NCBI GenBank assembly: GCA_963842835.1
Contig: CAWJIB010000007.1
Coordinates: forward strand, 62,001-126,000
Source: Roseiarcus sp963842835
GTDB taxonomy: Bacteria > Pseudomonadota > Alphaproteobacteria > Rhizobiales > Beijerinckiaceae
Reading direction: 5' to 3'
Length of the DNA stretch: 64,000 bases
The translations under genes and the position numbers were made by a program. Positions 18,597-27,984 of the stretch are shown here, one piece after another. A model generated the notes under the pieces. The model did no database searches. It was not told the origin of the DNA and saw only the letters and a list, made by a program, of their open reading frames with translations. Position 1 is the stretch's first letter, and every line of letters starts with the position of its first letter.

Positions 18597-19924
18597 CTTG
18601 CCGCCGCAGGCTTAGACGTCTTGATCGCAGCGAACCGACAACTCGGCGGTCTTGTGGAGGCGGCTCTCAAGACGTCATAGAGACGGACGAGACATAACAC
18701 GGCAAAGGGCGCCAACTGAGATTGCGCGATCGCAAATGGATACCCAGATTGGCACATGAAAATCGTATAGAAGATAGGGACGAGCATGCCGTAGCAGATC
18801 GGATATGTCGCTTTGCACCCCCCAAGTAGCAATAACGCCATGTAACCAAACAATACAGGCAATGCCACATAAAAAAACACCCCAAAAATACCGAGATCCG
18901 CAATGGGCAACAGAAATGACGCATAAAATAGCAACTGACCGGTTCCGATCAAATCGAGATAATTAATCATGTCCGGCGGCTTCCAAGGAAAAACGCTTCG
19001 GGGCAGCGGCGCAAGAGCAATCTGGGTCAGGATCGAAACGCCGCGCGTATCCACAGTCCTATAGTTGATAAAATCGGAAAAATACTGGTTTGGCTCATAA
19101 AAGAACGGAAATTCTACATTACCTTCATAAAATCCCTCGAAACGATCAATTCCGGAATACTGTTCACCCCGTATTCCCCCCCCCTTGGTAAGGAGAGAAA
19201 GAGGCACCAGGATAAGCGCCAAGGCGAAGGCGACCAGCAGGTATCGCACTTTGAGCAGTCGCTCAGACCTGCCGAAGAAGGTTATTCGAAAAACAAGCGC
19301 TACGGATACAAGCGCGGGCAGTTGTAAGATGCCCGTGCGATTAAACGAATTGGATATATCCAAAGACCAGAGCGCGCACAAAGCCAATGCGGAAACGATC
19401 AATGACGAACCTCGGTAACATATCAGGCCCCCGCAAAGGACGGCTGCGATGGTAACATGCGCCGGGACAACAAATTCACTGTCGAGTGGGATCGCGCGGT
19501 AGGAGAGAACCAAAGCGAGTGCGATCGCAGCTTGAAACGCCAATGATTTCGGCCTTTGCCAGTGCGGCCCCGTCGCGATCGCCGAATTCGGACGCCAAAT
19601 GGCGACGATCATAATCGAACATCCGGCCAGCAATATTACGTAAAGCACGGCTTCCAACGAGCTGATCGTCGCGGGAAAGCCGTGCAATGCCGTTCCGCCG
19701 ATTTCACGCAGACTCCAGAAAGCAAGTCCTCCCAATCCGAATGCTCGCGGATCGGAAAAGATGGTGCGCTTCGGCAGCATGGCCACAGCGCAAACAGGCA
19801 CGCTCCACCCGATTAACATGCCAACGCTCGGCCAAAACAAACTCGTCAATGCACTTGCGGCGAAAATAATGAGCAAGAAGAAATGCCGCCTGCGAAACCC
19901 GGACTCCATTCGAATTAGTCGCAT
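18593..19924 (-). CDS. wzy: Wzy-like oligosaccharide repeat-unit polymerase
   Basis: 443 aa integral membrane protein with about 11 hydrophobic segments. A large non-membrane loop around residues 235-320 carries GIDRFEGFYEGNVEFP and the ALAPLPRSVFPWKPP motif; an 'iPRs-f-p-KP' element is typical of oligosaccharide repeat-unit polymerases. It overlaps the flippase gene by ATGA. Role by context: polymerising lipid-linked repeat units in the periplasm together with the Wzc-like co-polymerase. The family diverges fast, so wzy is given by motif and position. Confidence 0.7.
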   Translation of the reverse strand: MRLIRMESGFRRRHFFLLIIFAASALTSLFWPSVGMLIGWSVPVCAVAMLPKRTIFSDPRAFGLGGLAFWSLREIGGTALHGFPATISSLEAVLYVILLAGCSIMIVAIWRPNSAIATGPHWQRPKSLAFQAAIALALVLSYRAIPLDSEFVVPAHVTIAAVLCGGLICYRGSSLIVSALALCALWSLDISNSFNRTGILQLPALVSVALVFRITFFGRSERLLKVRYLLVAFALALILVPLSLLTKGGGIRGEQYSGIDRFEGFYEGNVEFPFFYEPNQYFSDFINYRTVDTRGVSILTQIALAPLPRSVFPWKPPDMINYLDLIGTGQLLFYASFLLPIADLGIFGVFFYVALPVLFGYMALLLLGGCKATYPICYGMLVPIFYTIFMCQSGYPFAIAQSQLAPFAVLCLVRLYDVLRAASTRPPSCRFAAIKTSKPAAAR

Positions 19925-20572
19925 TGGCTGAACTCACTGAAGTCCATCAGAAATAACAAGGGGATCCGCCCGCGCGGGGCCAGCCGCCCCCTGATCGATC
20001 GGTTGAACGCGTTGCTCACATGGAAGCCATTCTTGACCCAGCGCGCTCGTCGCTGCTCCGCTGGCTTCCGCCCAGGGGCTGCAAGAGGCGCGTCCGAGCG
20101 CCAGCCCAAAGAATTCCCGCGCTGATGCGCACACGGCCCGCGCCGCCGTAGCGACCGAGCGCGCCGGCGAGATCAGCGAAAGGACCGACCGGCGCCTCGA
20201 CGCGCTGGCCGATGCGCGGACTGTCGTCACGCGCGGCGGCGGTGCCCTGTTCGGGACGCCCCTTCAGCGCCGCGACCCTCGCGGCGCGCACGATGGACTG
20301 TCTGGCGCGGCCGGCTTGCAAAGACCCGCGCAGAACCGACAGTCGCCTTTGCGCTTCGAGCCGGCGAAAGCCGTTCGTGGCCCCCGTCATGGCTGCGCGA
20401 GACACTTTGCAAGTCTATGGATGTCGCAGTTCTCCTTGCTTGGGGCCCGATCTCGGCGCACCGGCGACACAGCCGCTCATCGCTAATTCCCCGTACGAGC
20501 TTTAGCGCCCCGGTCATCAGGAAAACGCCCCGACGGCGACTGACATCGGCCCCCTACGGCGGCGAACGCTGG
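19925..20572. other. Intergenic stretch, no gene recognised
   Basis: About 650 bases, very GC-rich, between the polymerase gene and the next glycosyltransferase. Frames on both strands are arginine/alanine/serine-rich and overlap. No transposase or known family recognised; possibly a lost gene. Confidence 0.4.
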
Positions 20573-21871
20573 CTACTTCGCCGCCTCGCCAAGCCGCACG
20601 GCGACTTCAAGCGCGCCGACCGCCGCCGCGCCCTGGCCTCGCGCGATCGGCTTCCAACGAATGGCGAAGGCTTCGAAATTCCTCAGGCCGTCGCGCTTGG
20701 ACAAGGGCTCGGCGAGGCGCAGCCGGCGGCGAGCGGCGCCGGCGTCTTCGCAACCGGCGTCCGCGGCCTGCTCGATCGCTTCGGCCAACGCCGCCGCATC
20801 GCCCGGCGGGACGACGATGGCGGCGTCCTCGACGAACGTCGCGAGCTCCGTCCCCGGCGCCGCCGTCACAATGGTGCGACGCCCGCTAGCGAGCATGCCG
20901 CCGAGCTTGGAGGGAAGCATGAGGTCGGCCGCGTCGGCTGCTTGCGGCAAGACGTGGATGTCGGCGAGCCCCAGGAAGTCCGAAAGCCGCGCATAGGGTT
21001 GAAAGGGCAGGAATCCGACGTTGGGCAAATGCGCGGCGCGCGCGACGAGCTCGATCTTGGCGGGCCCCTCGCCGGCGATCAGGAACTTGATGTCGGCGCG
21101 CCCCGACAGGCGACTCGCCGCGTCCATCAGAACATCGAAGCCTTGCTTGGCGCCGATATTCCCGGAATAGAGAATCACGCGATCGGTCTCGGCGATGCCG
21201 AGCTCTCGCCGATAGGGGCTGACCCCTTCGAGAGGCTTGATGAGGTCGAGATCGACCCAGTTGCGCACGACCGCGATGCGATCGGCGGCAACGCCTTTGC
21301 GCGCAAGACGCTCCGCCATGCTTCCGGAAATCGTTATCACTCGATCGAATCCGCGCAGCAATCGCTTTTCCAAGGCGTGAGCGAGCCGTTGCAACCAGGC
21401 GCGCTGGGCGAGGTGGCCGACGGCGAAGCAGGCGTCGACCTCGAGATCCTGGACATGCAGCACGGTTTTGGCGCCGGACAGCCGCGCCGCAATGATAGCC
21501 ACCGGCGCCCCCATCAATGTCGGCTCGATGCACAGCACAATGTCGGGGCGATGTCGAAGCACGCGCCAAAGCACGAGCGGCGCGGACGTCAAGGCAAAAG
21601 ACAAAGGCGCGATGAGCCGCCAAATCCCGCCCATGCGCTCGCGCAGCAGCAGCGGACAGCGGAGGATCTTGGCGCCGCCGCGTGTCTCCGAGCTGTATCG
21701 GCCATTGCGGTAAGGCGGCAAGACCTTCCACCCGGGATAATGAGGAATCGTCGTCACGACAGCGACTTCATGGCCCATCGCGGCAAAATAGTCGCCGATT
21801 TCGCCGGTATAGCGACCGACGCCGGCAAGTTCCGGTGAATAGTTCATCGCATAAATGAAAATTTTCGCCAT
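20573..21871 (-). CDS. wcaI: Glycosyltransferase WcaI-type (GT4)
   Basis: 432 aa. The start IFIYAMNYSPELAGVGRYTGE and the conserved VVTTIPHYPGWKV are diagnostic of the colanic acid WcaI-type family. VLHVQDLEVDACFAVG, ILYSGNIGAKQGFDVL and the C-terminal PSKLGGMLASGR complete the GT-B fold. In the colanic acid pathway WcaI is a probable fucosyltransferase, and the GDP-fucose genes immediately upstream fit that. The donor remains inferred. Confidence 0.85.
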   Translation of the reverse strand: MAKIFIYAMNYSPELAGVGRYTGEIGDYFAAMGHEVAVVTTIPHYPGWKVLPPYRNGRYSSETRGGAKILRCPLLLRERMGGIWRLIAPLSFALTSAPLVLWRVLRHRPDIVLCIEPTLMGAPVAIIAARLSGAKTVLHVQDLEVDACFAVGHLAQRAWLQRLAHALEKRLLRGFDRVITISGSMAERLARKGVAADRIAVVRNWVDLDLIKPLEGVSPYRRELGIAETDRVILYSGNIGAKQGFDVLMDAASRLSGRADIKFLIAGEGPAKIELVARAAHLPNVGFLPFQPYARLSDFLGLADIHVLPQAADAADLMLPSKLGGMLASGRRTIVTAAPGTELATFVEDAAIVVPPGDAAALAEAIEQAADAGCEDAGAARRRLRLAEPLSKRDGLRNFEAFAIRWKPIARGQGAAAVGALEVAVRLGEAAK

Positions 21872-21958
21872 CGCGGCCCCCGACCCCCTGGGATCGCACC
21901 TACGAATTTGCGGCGCGGCCCCCGGCGCCCTGCGGCTTTTCCCAAGCGTTCGATGCTC

Positions 21959-22915
21959 TCAGCGTCGAGAACTGGCCAATTGACTCAAATACCACTGGTA
22001 GGTTTCTCGGATGCCGGCCTCCAACTCAATTCGCGGCCGCCACCCGAGCGCCGCAAGCCGAGCGCCGCTCATAAGCTTTCGCGGCGTCCCCTCCGGCTTG
22101 CTCGGATCCGTCGCCACGCGACCGACAAAGCCCACCACGCGCGCGATGATTTCGGCGAGTTCGCGGATGGTGAGATCTTCGCCAGAGCCGACATTGACGG
22201 GATCCATCCCGGAATAGATTTTAAGGAGATGAACGAGAGCGTCGGCGCAATCGTCCACATGCAGGAATTCGCGGCGCGGCGATCCGCTTCCCCAGATCAC
22301 CAGCTCGGCAAGGCCGTTTTCCCGGGCCTCGTGGGCTTTCCGGATCAGCGCGGGGAGCACATGGCTCGTGGCGAGTTCGAAGTTGTCGTCAGGGCCATAG
22401 AGATTGGACGGCATCGCCGAGATGTAATCGCGCCCATATTGCTTGCGATAGGCTTGGCAGAGCTTGATCCCGGCGATCTTGGCGATGGCGTAGGCTTCGT
22501 TGGTCGGCTCCAACGGGCCCGTCAGCAAGGCGTCCTCGGTGATCGGCTGGGCCGCGAATTTGGGGTAGATGCAGGACGAGCCGAGAAAAAGAAGGCGGCC
22601 CACGTCGACGCGATGGGCCGCCTCGATCACGTTCGCCTCGATCATCATGTTCTCGTAGAGGAATTCCGCGGGCCGCGTGTCGTTGGCGAGAATGCCGCCT
22701 ACTTTGGCCGCCGCGATGACGATCGCGTCCGGCCGCGCCTTGTCGAGCCAAGCCTCGACCTCAGCCTGTCGGATCAAGTCGACTTCCCTGCGTTCGACGG
22801 TGATCACCTCGCAATTTTCGCCGGCGAGCCGGCGCACGACAGCCGAGCCGACCATGCCTTTGTGCCCGGCCACCCAGATACGCTTGCCCCGCAGGGGATA
22901 GAGGGCTTCAGGCAT
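21959..22915 (-). CDS. fcl: GDP-L-fucose synthase
   Basis: 318 aa extended SDR enzyme converting GDP-4-keto-6-deoxymannose to GDP-L-fucose by epimerisation and reduction with NADPH. Seen: nucleotide-binding GHKGMVGSAVVRRL, FLGSSCIYPKFAAQP with the catalytic Ser and the conserved Cys, and Tyr-x3-Lys in NEAYAIAKIAG. Its ATG lies inside the end of gmd (8-base overlap), so the two are coupled. With gmd it supplies GDP-fucose for the repeat unit. Confidence 0.95.
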   Translation of the reverse strand: MPEALYPLRGKRIWVAGHKGMVGSAVVRRLAGENCEVITVERREVDLIRQAEVEAWLDKARPDAIVIAAAKVGGILANDTRPAEFLYENMMIEANVIEAAHRVDVGRLLFLGSSCIYPKFAAQPITEDALLTGPLEPTNEAYAIAKIAGIKLCQAYRKQYGRDYISAMPSNLYGPDDNFELATSHVLPALIRKAHEARENGLAELVIWGSGSPRREFLHVDDCADALVHLLKIYSGMDPVNVGSGEDLTIRELAEIIARVVGFVGRVATDPSKPEGTPRKLMSGARLAALGWRPRIELEAGIRETYQWYLSQLASSRR

Positions 22916-23996
22916 ACGCGAAGCCTTTGCTGAGCGACGGCTGCGGCACCGCCCTGGCCATGATTTTCAAATCCTCGCGAATCATTTCCGCGATGAGGTC
23001 GTCGAGTTTCGTCTCGTGACGCCAGCCGAGCTTCTCCCACGCCTTGGTCGGATCGCCGATCAGGAGATCGACTTCGGTCGGACGAAAATAGCGGGGGTCG
23101 ACCTCCACCAGCACGCGCCCGTCGGAGGCGTCGATCCCTCGTTCGTCGACCCCCTCGCCTTTCCATTCGAGATCGACGCCGATCCTGCGAAAGGCCTTTT
23201 CGACGAAACTGCGCACGCTATGGGTCTCCCCCGTCGCCAGCACGTAATCGTCGGGCTTGGGCTGTTGCATCATCATCCACATGCCCCGCACATATTCGCG
23301 GGCATGGCCCCAGTCGCGCTTGGCGTCCAGGTTGCCGAGATAGAGCCTGTCCTGGATGCCGAGGTGGATCGCCGCGACCGCGCGGGTGATCTTTCGCGTG
23401 ACGAAGGTTTCGCCGCGAATGGGGCTCTCGTGGTTGAACAGGATGCCGTTGGAGGCGTGGATGGCGTAGGCTTCCCGGTAGTTGACCGTAATCCAATAGG
23501 CGTAAAGCTTGGCCGCCGCATAGGGAGAGCGGGGATAGAAGGGCGTGCTCTCGTTCTGGGGAATGGTTTGAACCTTGCCGTAAAGCTCCGACGTCGACGC
23601 TTGGTAAAAGCGGGATTTCTCGACCAACTTCAAAAGGCGTATCGCCTCGAGGAGGCGAAGCGTTCCCATCGCATCGGAGTTCGCCGTGTACTCGGCCGTC
23701 TCGAAGGAGACCTGGACGTGGGATTGCGCCGCCAAATTATAAATCTCGTCGGGCTGCGACTCCTGGACGATTCGGATGAGGTTGGTGGCGTCGGTCATGT
23801 CGCCGTAGTGGAGGACGAAACGCGGCTCTGGCTCGTGCGGGTCTTCGTAGAGATGCTCGACCCGCCCCGTGTTGAAACTCGACGATCGGCGCTTGATGCC
23901 GTGAACGATGTAGCCTTTCTCGAGCAGAAACTCGGCGAGGTAGGCGCCGTCCTGGCCCGTCACGCCGGTAATCAGGGCAATTTTTTGCTCGCTCAC
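22908..23996 (-). CDS. gmd: GDP-mannose 4,6-dehydratase
   Basis: 362 aa from GTG 23996, which follows GAGGG at about five bases; an upstream in-frame start at 24050 adds 18 non-conserved residues. LITGVTGQDGAYLAEFLLE is the NADP-binding glycine motif, VHGIKRRSSSFNT the Gmd-specific block, and SPYAAAKLYAYW the catalytic Tyr-x3-Lys. ESPIRGETFVTRKI and NLDAKRDWGHA are further Gmd hallmarks. It converts GDP-mannose to GDP-4-keto-6-deoxymannose. Confidence 0.96.
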   Translation of the reverse strand: MSEQKIALITGVTGQDGAYLAEFLLEKGYIVHGIKRRSSSFNTGRVEHLYEDPHEPEPRFVLHYGDMTDATNLIRIVQESQPDEIYNLAAQSHVQVSFETAEYTANSDAMGTLRLLEAIRLLKLVEKSRFYQASTSELYGKVQTIPQNESTPFYPRSPYAAAKLYAYWITVNYREAYAIHASNGILFNHESPIRGETFVTRKITRAVAAIHLGIQDRLYLGNLDAKRDWGHAREYVRGMWMMMQQPKPDDYVLATGETHSVRSFVEKAFRRIGVDLEWKGEGVDERGIDASDGRVLVEVDPRYFRPTEVDLLIGDPTKAWEKLGWRHETKLDDLIAEMIREDLKIMARAVPQPSLSKGFAYA

Positions 23997-24202
23997 GGAA
24001 CCCTCGTCGGCAGGAGTTGAACAGGTGGCGCGGTCATGTCGCTTGCGCACGTCCGGGGCGATGCGGCGATCGATAAGGGCGCAGCGGCAAAAGCCGCCCC
24101 CGGCCGCCTCGCTTCGCCCATCAACTCGCGCATCACGTCAAGTAACGGTCCCCCGGCAAGGCCGAGGGGCTTTTGAAATGTGAGCCGCCGGAAGGTGGCT
24201 CG

Positions 24203-24349
24203 TCACCGCCAGAGCTTCATTCGATCCAGCTTCTGGTCTTCCTTTTCCTGGTTCTTGATATTTTCGCGGATGACGGTTTCGTCTCGACCGACGCCGCCTT
24301 CGGATTGGCGTTCAGGCTCAGCCAATTCGACGAGGCGGCTCAGGCTCAT
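24203..24349 (-). pseudogene. Probable C-terminal remnant of an IS200/RAYT-like transposase
   Basis: A short minus-strand frame reads DETVIRENIKNQEKEDQK then LDRMKLWR and stop. The 'xxIRxYIxNQExxDxxLD' pattern resembles the end of REP-associated tyrosine transposases (IS200-like). No catalytic HUH or tyrosine region is present. A GC-rich hairpin (about 24152-24170) followed by CTTTT lies just beyond. Recognition is by a short motif only, so this is tentative. Confidence 0.3.
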
Positions 24350-24438
24350 CTCGGCTGCGTTTCACCTCTCGCCAGGGCAAAGCCTCTGCGCAGGGTTCCG
24401 GCTAGCCGCCGATTACAACAATAACACGATAAGGCATA

Positions 24439-25923
24439 TCAGAATTGAAAATATATAAAATCGTAACTGCCGAATGCGCCAAACAAAATGACGTCATAGA
24501 ATAGTCCAAGGGCGCACGCTGTGGAAAGCACCCAGTTTTTTTGAACTTTCGCCAATATCCCTGATCGGGTTGCGATCAGCGCGTCAACAACCATTAACAC
24601 GACGATATTGGCAAAGAGCTGGACGATTTCGACGCTCGCCAGACCCATGACCTTGAACGCGCCATAGGAAATCGGCCCAAGCTTAGTCCAGGATTCCAGG
24701 ATGTAAAACGCGTCGGAAAAATTGCGCGCGCGAAAGAAAACCCATCCAATCAACACGACCGCAAGCGTATAGACAACGCCAAGGATTGCGCCGCCGGCGC
24801 CGGCGCGCGCCTCGGTCATCGTCAGTGCTGCAGAAACGGGCGCTGCGCCGAGCGCTTTAGGCATTGGCGCAGGGACAACACGCCTCGCTAAGTCCTCCAG
24901 CACGATTGCCACGCCATGCCACAAGCCCCAGATTAGAAACGTCCAATTCGCGCCGTGCCAAAGCCCGCTTACGCCGAAGACGAGGAGCGTATTTCGCACC
25001 CACAGCGGACGCATGGTTCGGTTCCCACCCAGCGGAATGTACAGATAGTCCCGGAACCACGTTGACAACGCGATGTGCCATCGTCGCCAGAAATCGGTGA
25101 GGCTAGATGCAAAATAAGGCTGTCGAAAATTGATCATGAGATCGATTCCCATGATCCGAGCGATCCCGATGGCGATGTCGGAATAACCAGAAAAATCGCA
25201 ATATATCTGTAGCGCAAAAAGAACCGATGCGATGAGCGTGTAGCTGCCGTTGAACGAGGTTGGATCCGCAAAGACACCGTTCACAAAACGCGACGCTATA
25301 TCGGCGATGCACATCTTCTTGAATAAGCCCCAGCCCGCCAGCCACAGCCCCGATGCAATGCGGTCAGGAGTGGTTGAGCGCTCCGCCTTATACTGCACGA
25401 TCATGTGTGACGCGCGCTCGATAGGGCCGGCGACGAGTTGCGGGAAGAAAGCGACGTACAGAGCATAGTAAAGCAGATTTCGTTCAGCTGGGAAACGCCG
25501 GTTGTAAACGTCCAGGGTGTAACCAACGGATTGGAACGTATAGAATGAAATTCCGATTGGGAGGATCACATTGAGAGCAATGGGCGGAATATCAAAACCA
25601 AGAAAGCCCGCCGCACCGACGAAGTTGCTTAATATGAAGTCGAGATACTTGAACGCGCTAAGCAGTCCGAAATTAATCGTTAACGACCCAATCAGCGCCG
25701 CCTTTCGTACAAAATGGCGGCGCGCGATATCGATCGTCAAAGCCGATCCGTAGTCGACGAACGTAGTCAACAGCAGAAGAAGCAAGAACGAGGGCCGCCA
25801 GCCAGCGTAGAAAATATAACTGGCGATAAGGAGCAGAGCGGGCCGCGCGGACCGCGGCGCAGAGAAAAATAAAATCAGAAATGTCGTGAAAAAAACAAGG
25901 AATTCGAACGAGTTGAACAACAT
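24439..25923 (-). CDS. MBOAT-family O-acyltransferase (AlgI-like)
   Basis: 494 aa from ATG 25923, one base after the stop of the upstream gene. It begins MLFNSFEFLVFFTTFLI, as almost all AlgI-type proteins do, and has 10-12 membrane segments. CDFSGYSDIAIGIARIMG and the region RRWHIALSTWFRDYLYIPLGG carry conserved MBOAT residues, and the catalytic His is in GLWHGANWTFLIWG. It transfers acyl, usually acetyl, groups across the inner membrane to periplasmic polysaccharide, normally with an SGNH/AlgX-like partner. Here that partner is the upstream gene, which carries a stop codon. Confidence 0.92.
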   Translation of the reverse strand: MLFNSFEFLVFFTTFLILFFSAPRSARPALLLIASYIFYAGWRPSFLLLLLLTTFVDYGSALTIDIARRHFVRKAALIGSLTINFGLLSAFKYLDFILSNFVGAAGFLGFDIPPIALNVILPIGISFYTFQSVGYTLDVYNRRFPAERNLLYYALYVAFFPQLVAGPIERASHMIVQYKAERSTTPDRIASGLWLAGWGLFKKMCIADIASRFVNGVFADPTSFNGSYTLIASVLFALQIYCDFSGYSDIAIGIARIMGIDLMINFRQPYFASSLTDFWRRWHIALSTWFRDYLYIPLGGNRTMRPLWVRNTLLVFGVSGLWHGANWTFLIWGLWHGVAIVLEDLARRVVPAPMPKALGAAPVSAALTMTEARAGAGGAILGVVYTLAVVLIGWVFFRARNFSDAFYILESWTKLGPISYGAFKVMGLASVEIVQLFANIVVLMVVDALIATRSGILAKVQKNWVLSTACALGLFYDVILFGAFGSYDFIYFQF

Positions 25924-25924
25924 G

Positions 25925-26947
25925 TCAAGGCCCCGAGGCAAGCCAGCGCTGGAACAAAGCGGCTAGTTGTCTTGTATATCGCTCGGCGCCCTGGGGGTTG
26001 AGGTGGACCGGGTCGGAAAACTCTTGCGATTCGTAAAGCCAATACGCCGGGCCCAAGACGTGCGCACGGGCATAAGGCCGCAAGAGTTCAGTCGCCTGAC
26101 TATCACCGTCCGGCGGCGCGGCGAATTCGCCGCGCCGGAAAGCGACTGGAACAAGCATCACCTGGAAATCGTATTTTTCCGCGAGGCGGATCAACCGGAT
26201 GAATTCTGGATCAGCCGGATCGATGGGCCGTTTCATAACCACGTTGGGACTGTCTGTCGGCAACGCATAATTATCAGGGAGCCGGTCACCGGAGTAATGG
26301 CTCTGAGCTTTGATGAAATAGTACCCGCGGTCGATCCGCACTTTGTCGATTTGGGCTGCATTCGAGTTGTATTTCTAAATCGGGCCGCCAGCGGCGCGCG
26401 CTTGAAAGGAAAATATGAGGGCGTCGCGGACGAAATCTCGGAAGGGGAATAACAGATTGACTACCTTCTTGTTGTCCAGAAGGGCGGTCCAGATAGAACT
26501 CAGATTCGGCTCCGAATGCGGAAGCCACTGAACGAACACATGGGTTGGCGCGTCGCCATGAGACAAAACGGTTTCTAGCAGATCGACAAATTTGTCATCG
26601 CCTGGGATCGCAAGATTGCAAGATTCAACTTTCGGCCCGAGCGCCGCGTCGAATGCAAAAGGTTTGAACCCCGAAAGCATCTTGCTATTGCCGAACGAGA
26701 CGACGCGAATGTGATCGGAGAGCCCGAACATGTTGGAGCTTTGAGCGAACTCCAGCTTTACATAAGCGACAGCGGCCGCGCCGTTCTGAACGTAAGGGAG
26801 GGTCTTCTGCGCCCAGAAAAGAAATGCCCAGATTGCGGCGGCGCACAGAACAAATCGCCCCATCGATATAAAAAGCGAGCGGTAGCTAAGCCTGCCGGGC
26901 GAACCGCCATGCTCAGTTGACCAGTCCTTCACCCGAGTGTCTAGCAT
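25925..26947 (-). pseudogene. SGNH/AlgX-like partner of the MBOAT acyltransferase, split by an in-frame TAG
   Basis: From ATG 26947 the frame gives an N-terminal membrane anchor (FVLCAAAIWAFLFWA), VVSFGNSKMLSGFKP (position of the SGNH serine block) and THVFVQWLP, then TAG at 26377-26375. The same frame continues KYNSNAAQIDKVRIDRGYYF and ends with DPVHLNPQGAERYTRQLAALF, the Asp-x2-His block of SGNH hydrolases. The stop therefore separates the serine block from the Asp/His block of one fold. A CAG to TAG change explains it. Without readthrough the enzyme should be inactive. Gene order and coupling with the MBOAT gene are retained. Confidence 0.75.
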
Positions 26948-27405
26948 CAACCACCGGACCAACTGATTGAATTTGCTATTTGTTGCCGAAGCGTGGAAGT
27001 CGCATCACGCGAGACACCGTCACCCATGACCTCGCCAGTCTCGCGTCGGATATCGATGTCTGGGCCAACGAGCCGGGCGCCTTCGCTGTGGAAGGAGCGA
27101 TCGAAATTGAAATTTCGAACGGCCGCGCGAAGCCCGTCGCCTCTCAACAAGTGTCGATCGCCGCGTTTCGCCCGCCCCTCGCCGCCGCGCGGCAAGAATC
27201 TTGCCGCGATGACCCAGAATGCCACGGTCGATCGCATCGCGCTTTTTGCAAGCCTTCCGCTATCGCGTCGCGAGAAATTCCGGCCGAGTCGGCGACTTGT
27301 CGTCACTGCGAGGGACGCAGCGTCCAAGCACGCTACCGCCGTTCCGGTGAAACGGTCTGATCGGACCGTCCCGGATCGAAACCTCTGGCTTCGAAGCCGC
27401 CGCGG
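26948..27405. other. Intergenic stretch
   Basis: About 460 bases with no convincing gene; frames on both strands overlap. Around 27299-27330 GTCACTGCGAGGGACGCAGC resembles the dispersed 'TCA(C/T)TGCGAGGAGCG' intergenic repeats of many proteobacteria, in degenerate form. Confidence 0.3.
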
Positions 27406-27984
27406 TTAGGGCGCGGCGGCCACCATGTGTCGGCCGGCCGTCACCTTGACGGCGCCGCCAAGCAATTCGAGTAGAACCTGAACTCGGCCGGCGCCGTCCA
27501 GGCGCTGCAACACGCCGAGAGAACCGGCAAATGGACCCGCCACGAGCTCGACGCGGTCGCCGATCGCCAGATCATCGGCCTTGTAGATCAGAGCGCCTCG
27601 CTGGTCGCTCGATTGGATCAAGGTCTCGACCACGCCGCGAGCGACCGCCAACGGGCGTTCGCCGTCCGTGATTAGGCGCTGGACGCCGAGAGTCCCGTTG
27701 ACGCTTCGCCAGCGCAGCCGGCCGACATCGAGGATGATGAAAATATAGCGCGGGAACACCGGCGCCAGCACGGTCCTGAACTTTCGAGCGTGCCGTCGCG
27801 TCTCGAGGTGAAGCGGCAGGAAGCTGCGGTAGTTCTGATTCGTCAGATTCGCTGCGGCGAAGTGTTCCTTGCGCGGCAAAGTCGTCGCCACATACCATCT
27901 TTCGCTGGGTCCAAGATGGAGACCCGCGGCGTCCATTCCATGCGTCGCGGCGTCTTGAATGGGCACGGAGCGATGCATGTTCAT
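27406..27984 (-). CDS. NusG-family specialised antitermination factor
   Basis: 192 aa. The NGN domain spans residues ~28-130: RWYVATTLPRKEHFAAANL, FLPLHLETRRHARKFR and VFPRYIFIILD. A C-terminal KOW motif follows: AIGDRVELVAGPFAGSLGVLQRL. Housekeeping NusG sits with secE and ribosomal protein genes; this copy sits inside a polysaccharide locus, like RfaH, LoaP or UpxY, which allow RNA polymerase to read through long glycan operons. Its ATG overlaps the stop of the upstream gene (27981-27984), so it is co-translated. I infer that it controls the downstream minus-strand operon. Confidence 0.85.
   Translation of the reverse strand: MNMHRSVPIQDAATHGMDAAGLHLGPSERWYVATTLPRKEHFAAANLTNQNYRSFLPLHLETRRHARKFRTVLAPVFPRYIFIILDVGRLRWRSVNGTLGVQRLITDGERPLAVARGVVETLIQSSDQRGALIYKADDLAIGDRVELVAGPFAGSLGVLQRLDGAGRVQVLLELLGGAVKVTAGRHMVAAAP

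Noticed and set aside
19934..20517. Possible transposase remnant between the polymerase and WcaI-type genes
   Set aside because: Several overlapping minus-strand frames exist, but no transposase motif could be identified, so it is left as unassigned intergenic sequence.
6093..26377. Stop-codon reassignment or selenocysteine/pyrrolysine readthrough to explain the in-frame TGA and TAG
   Set aside because: Two different stops are involved, both lie at one-step transitions from arginine or glutamine codons, all other genes end normally at such codons, and no SECIS-like or PYLIS-like structure was noticed.
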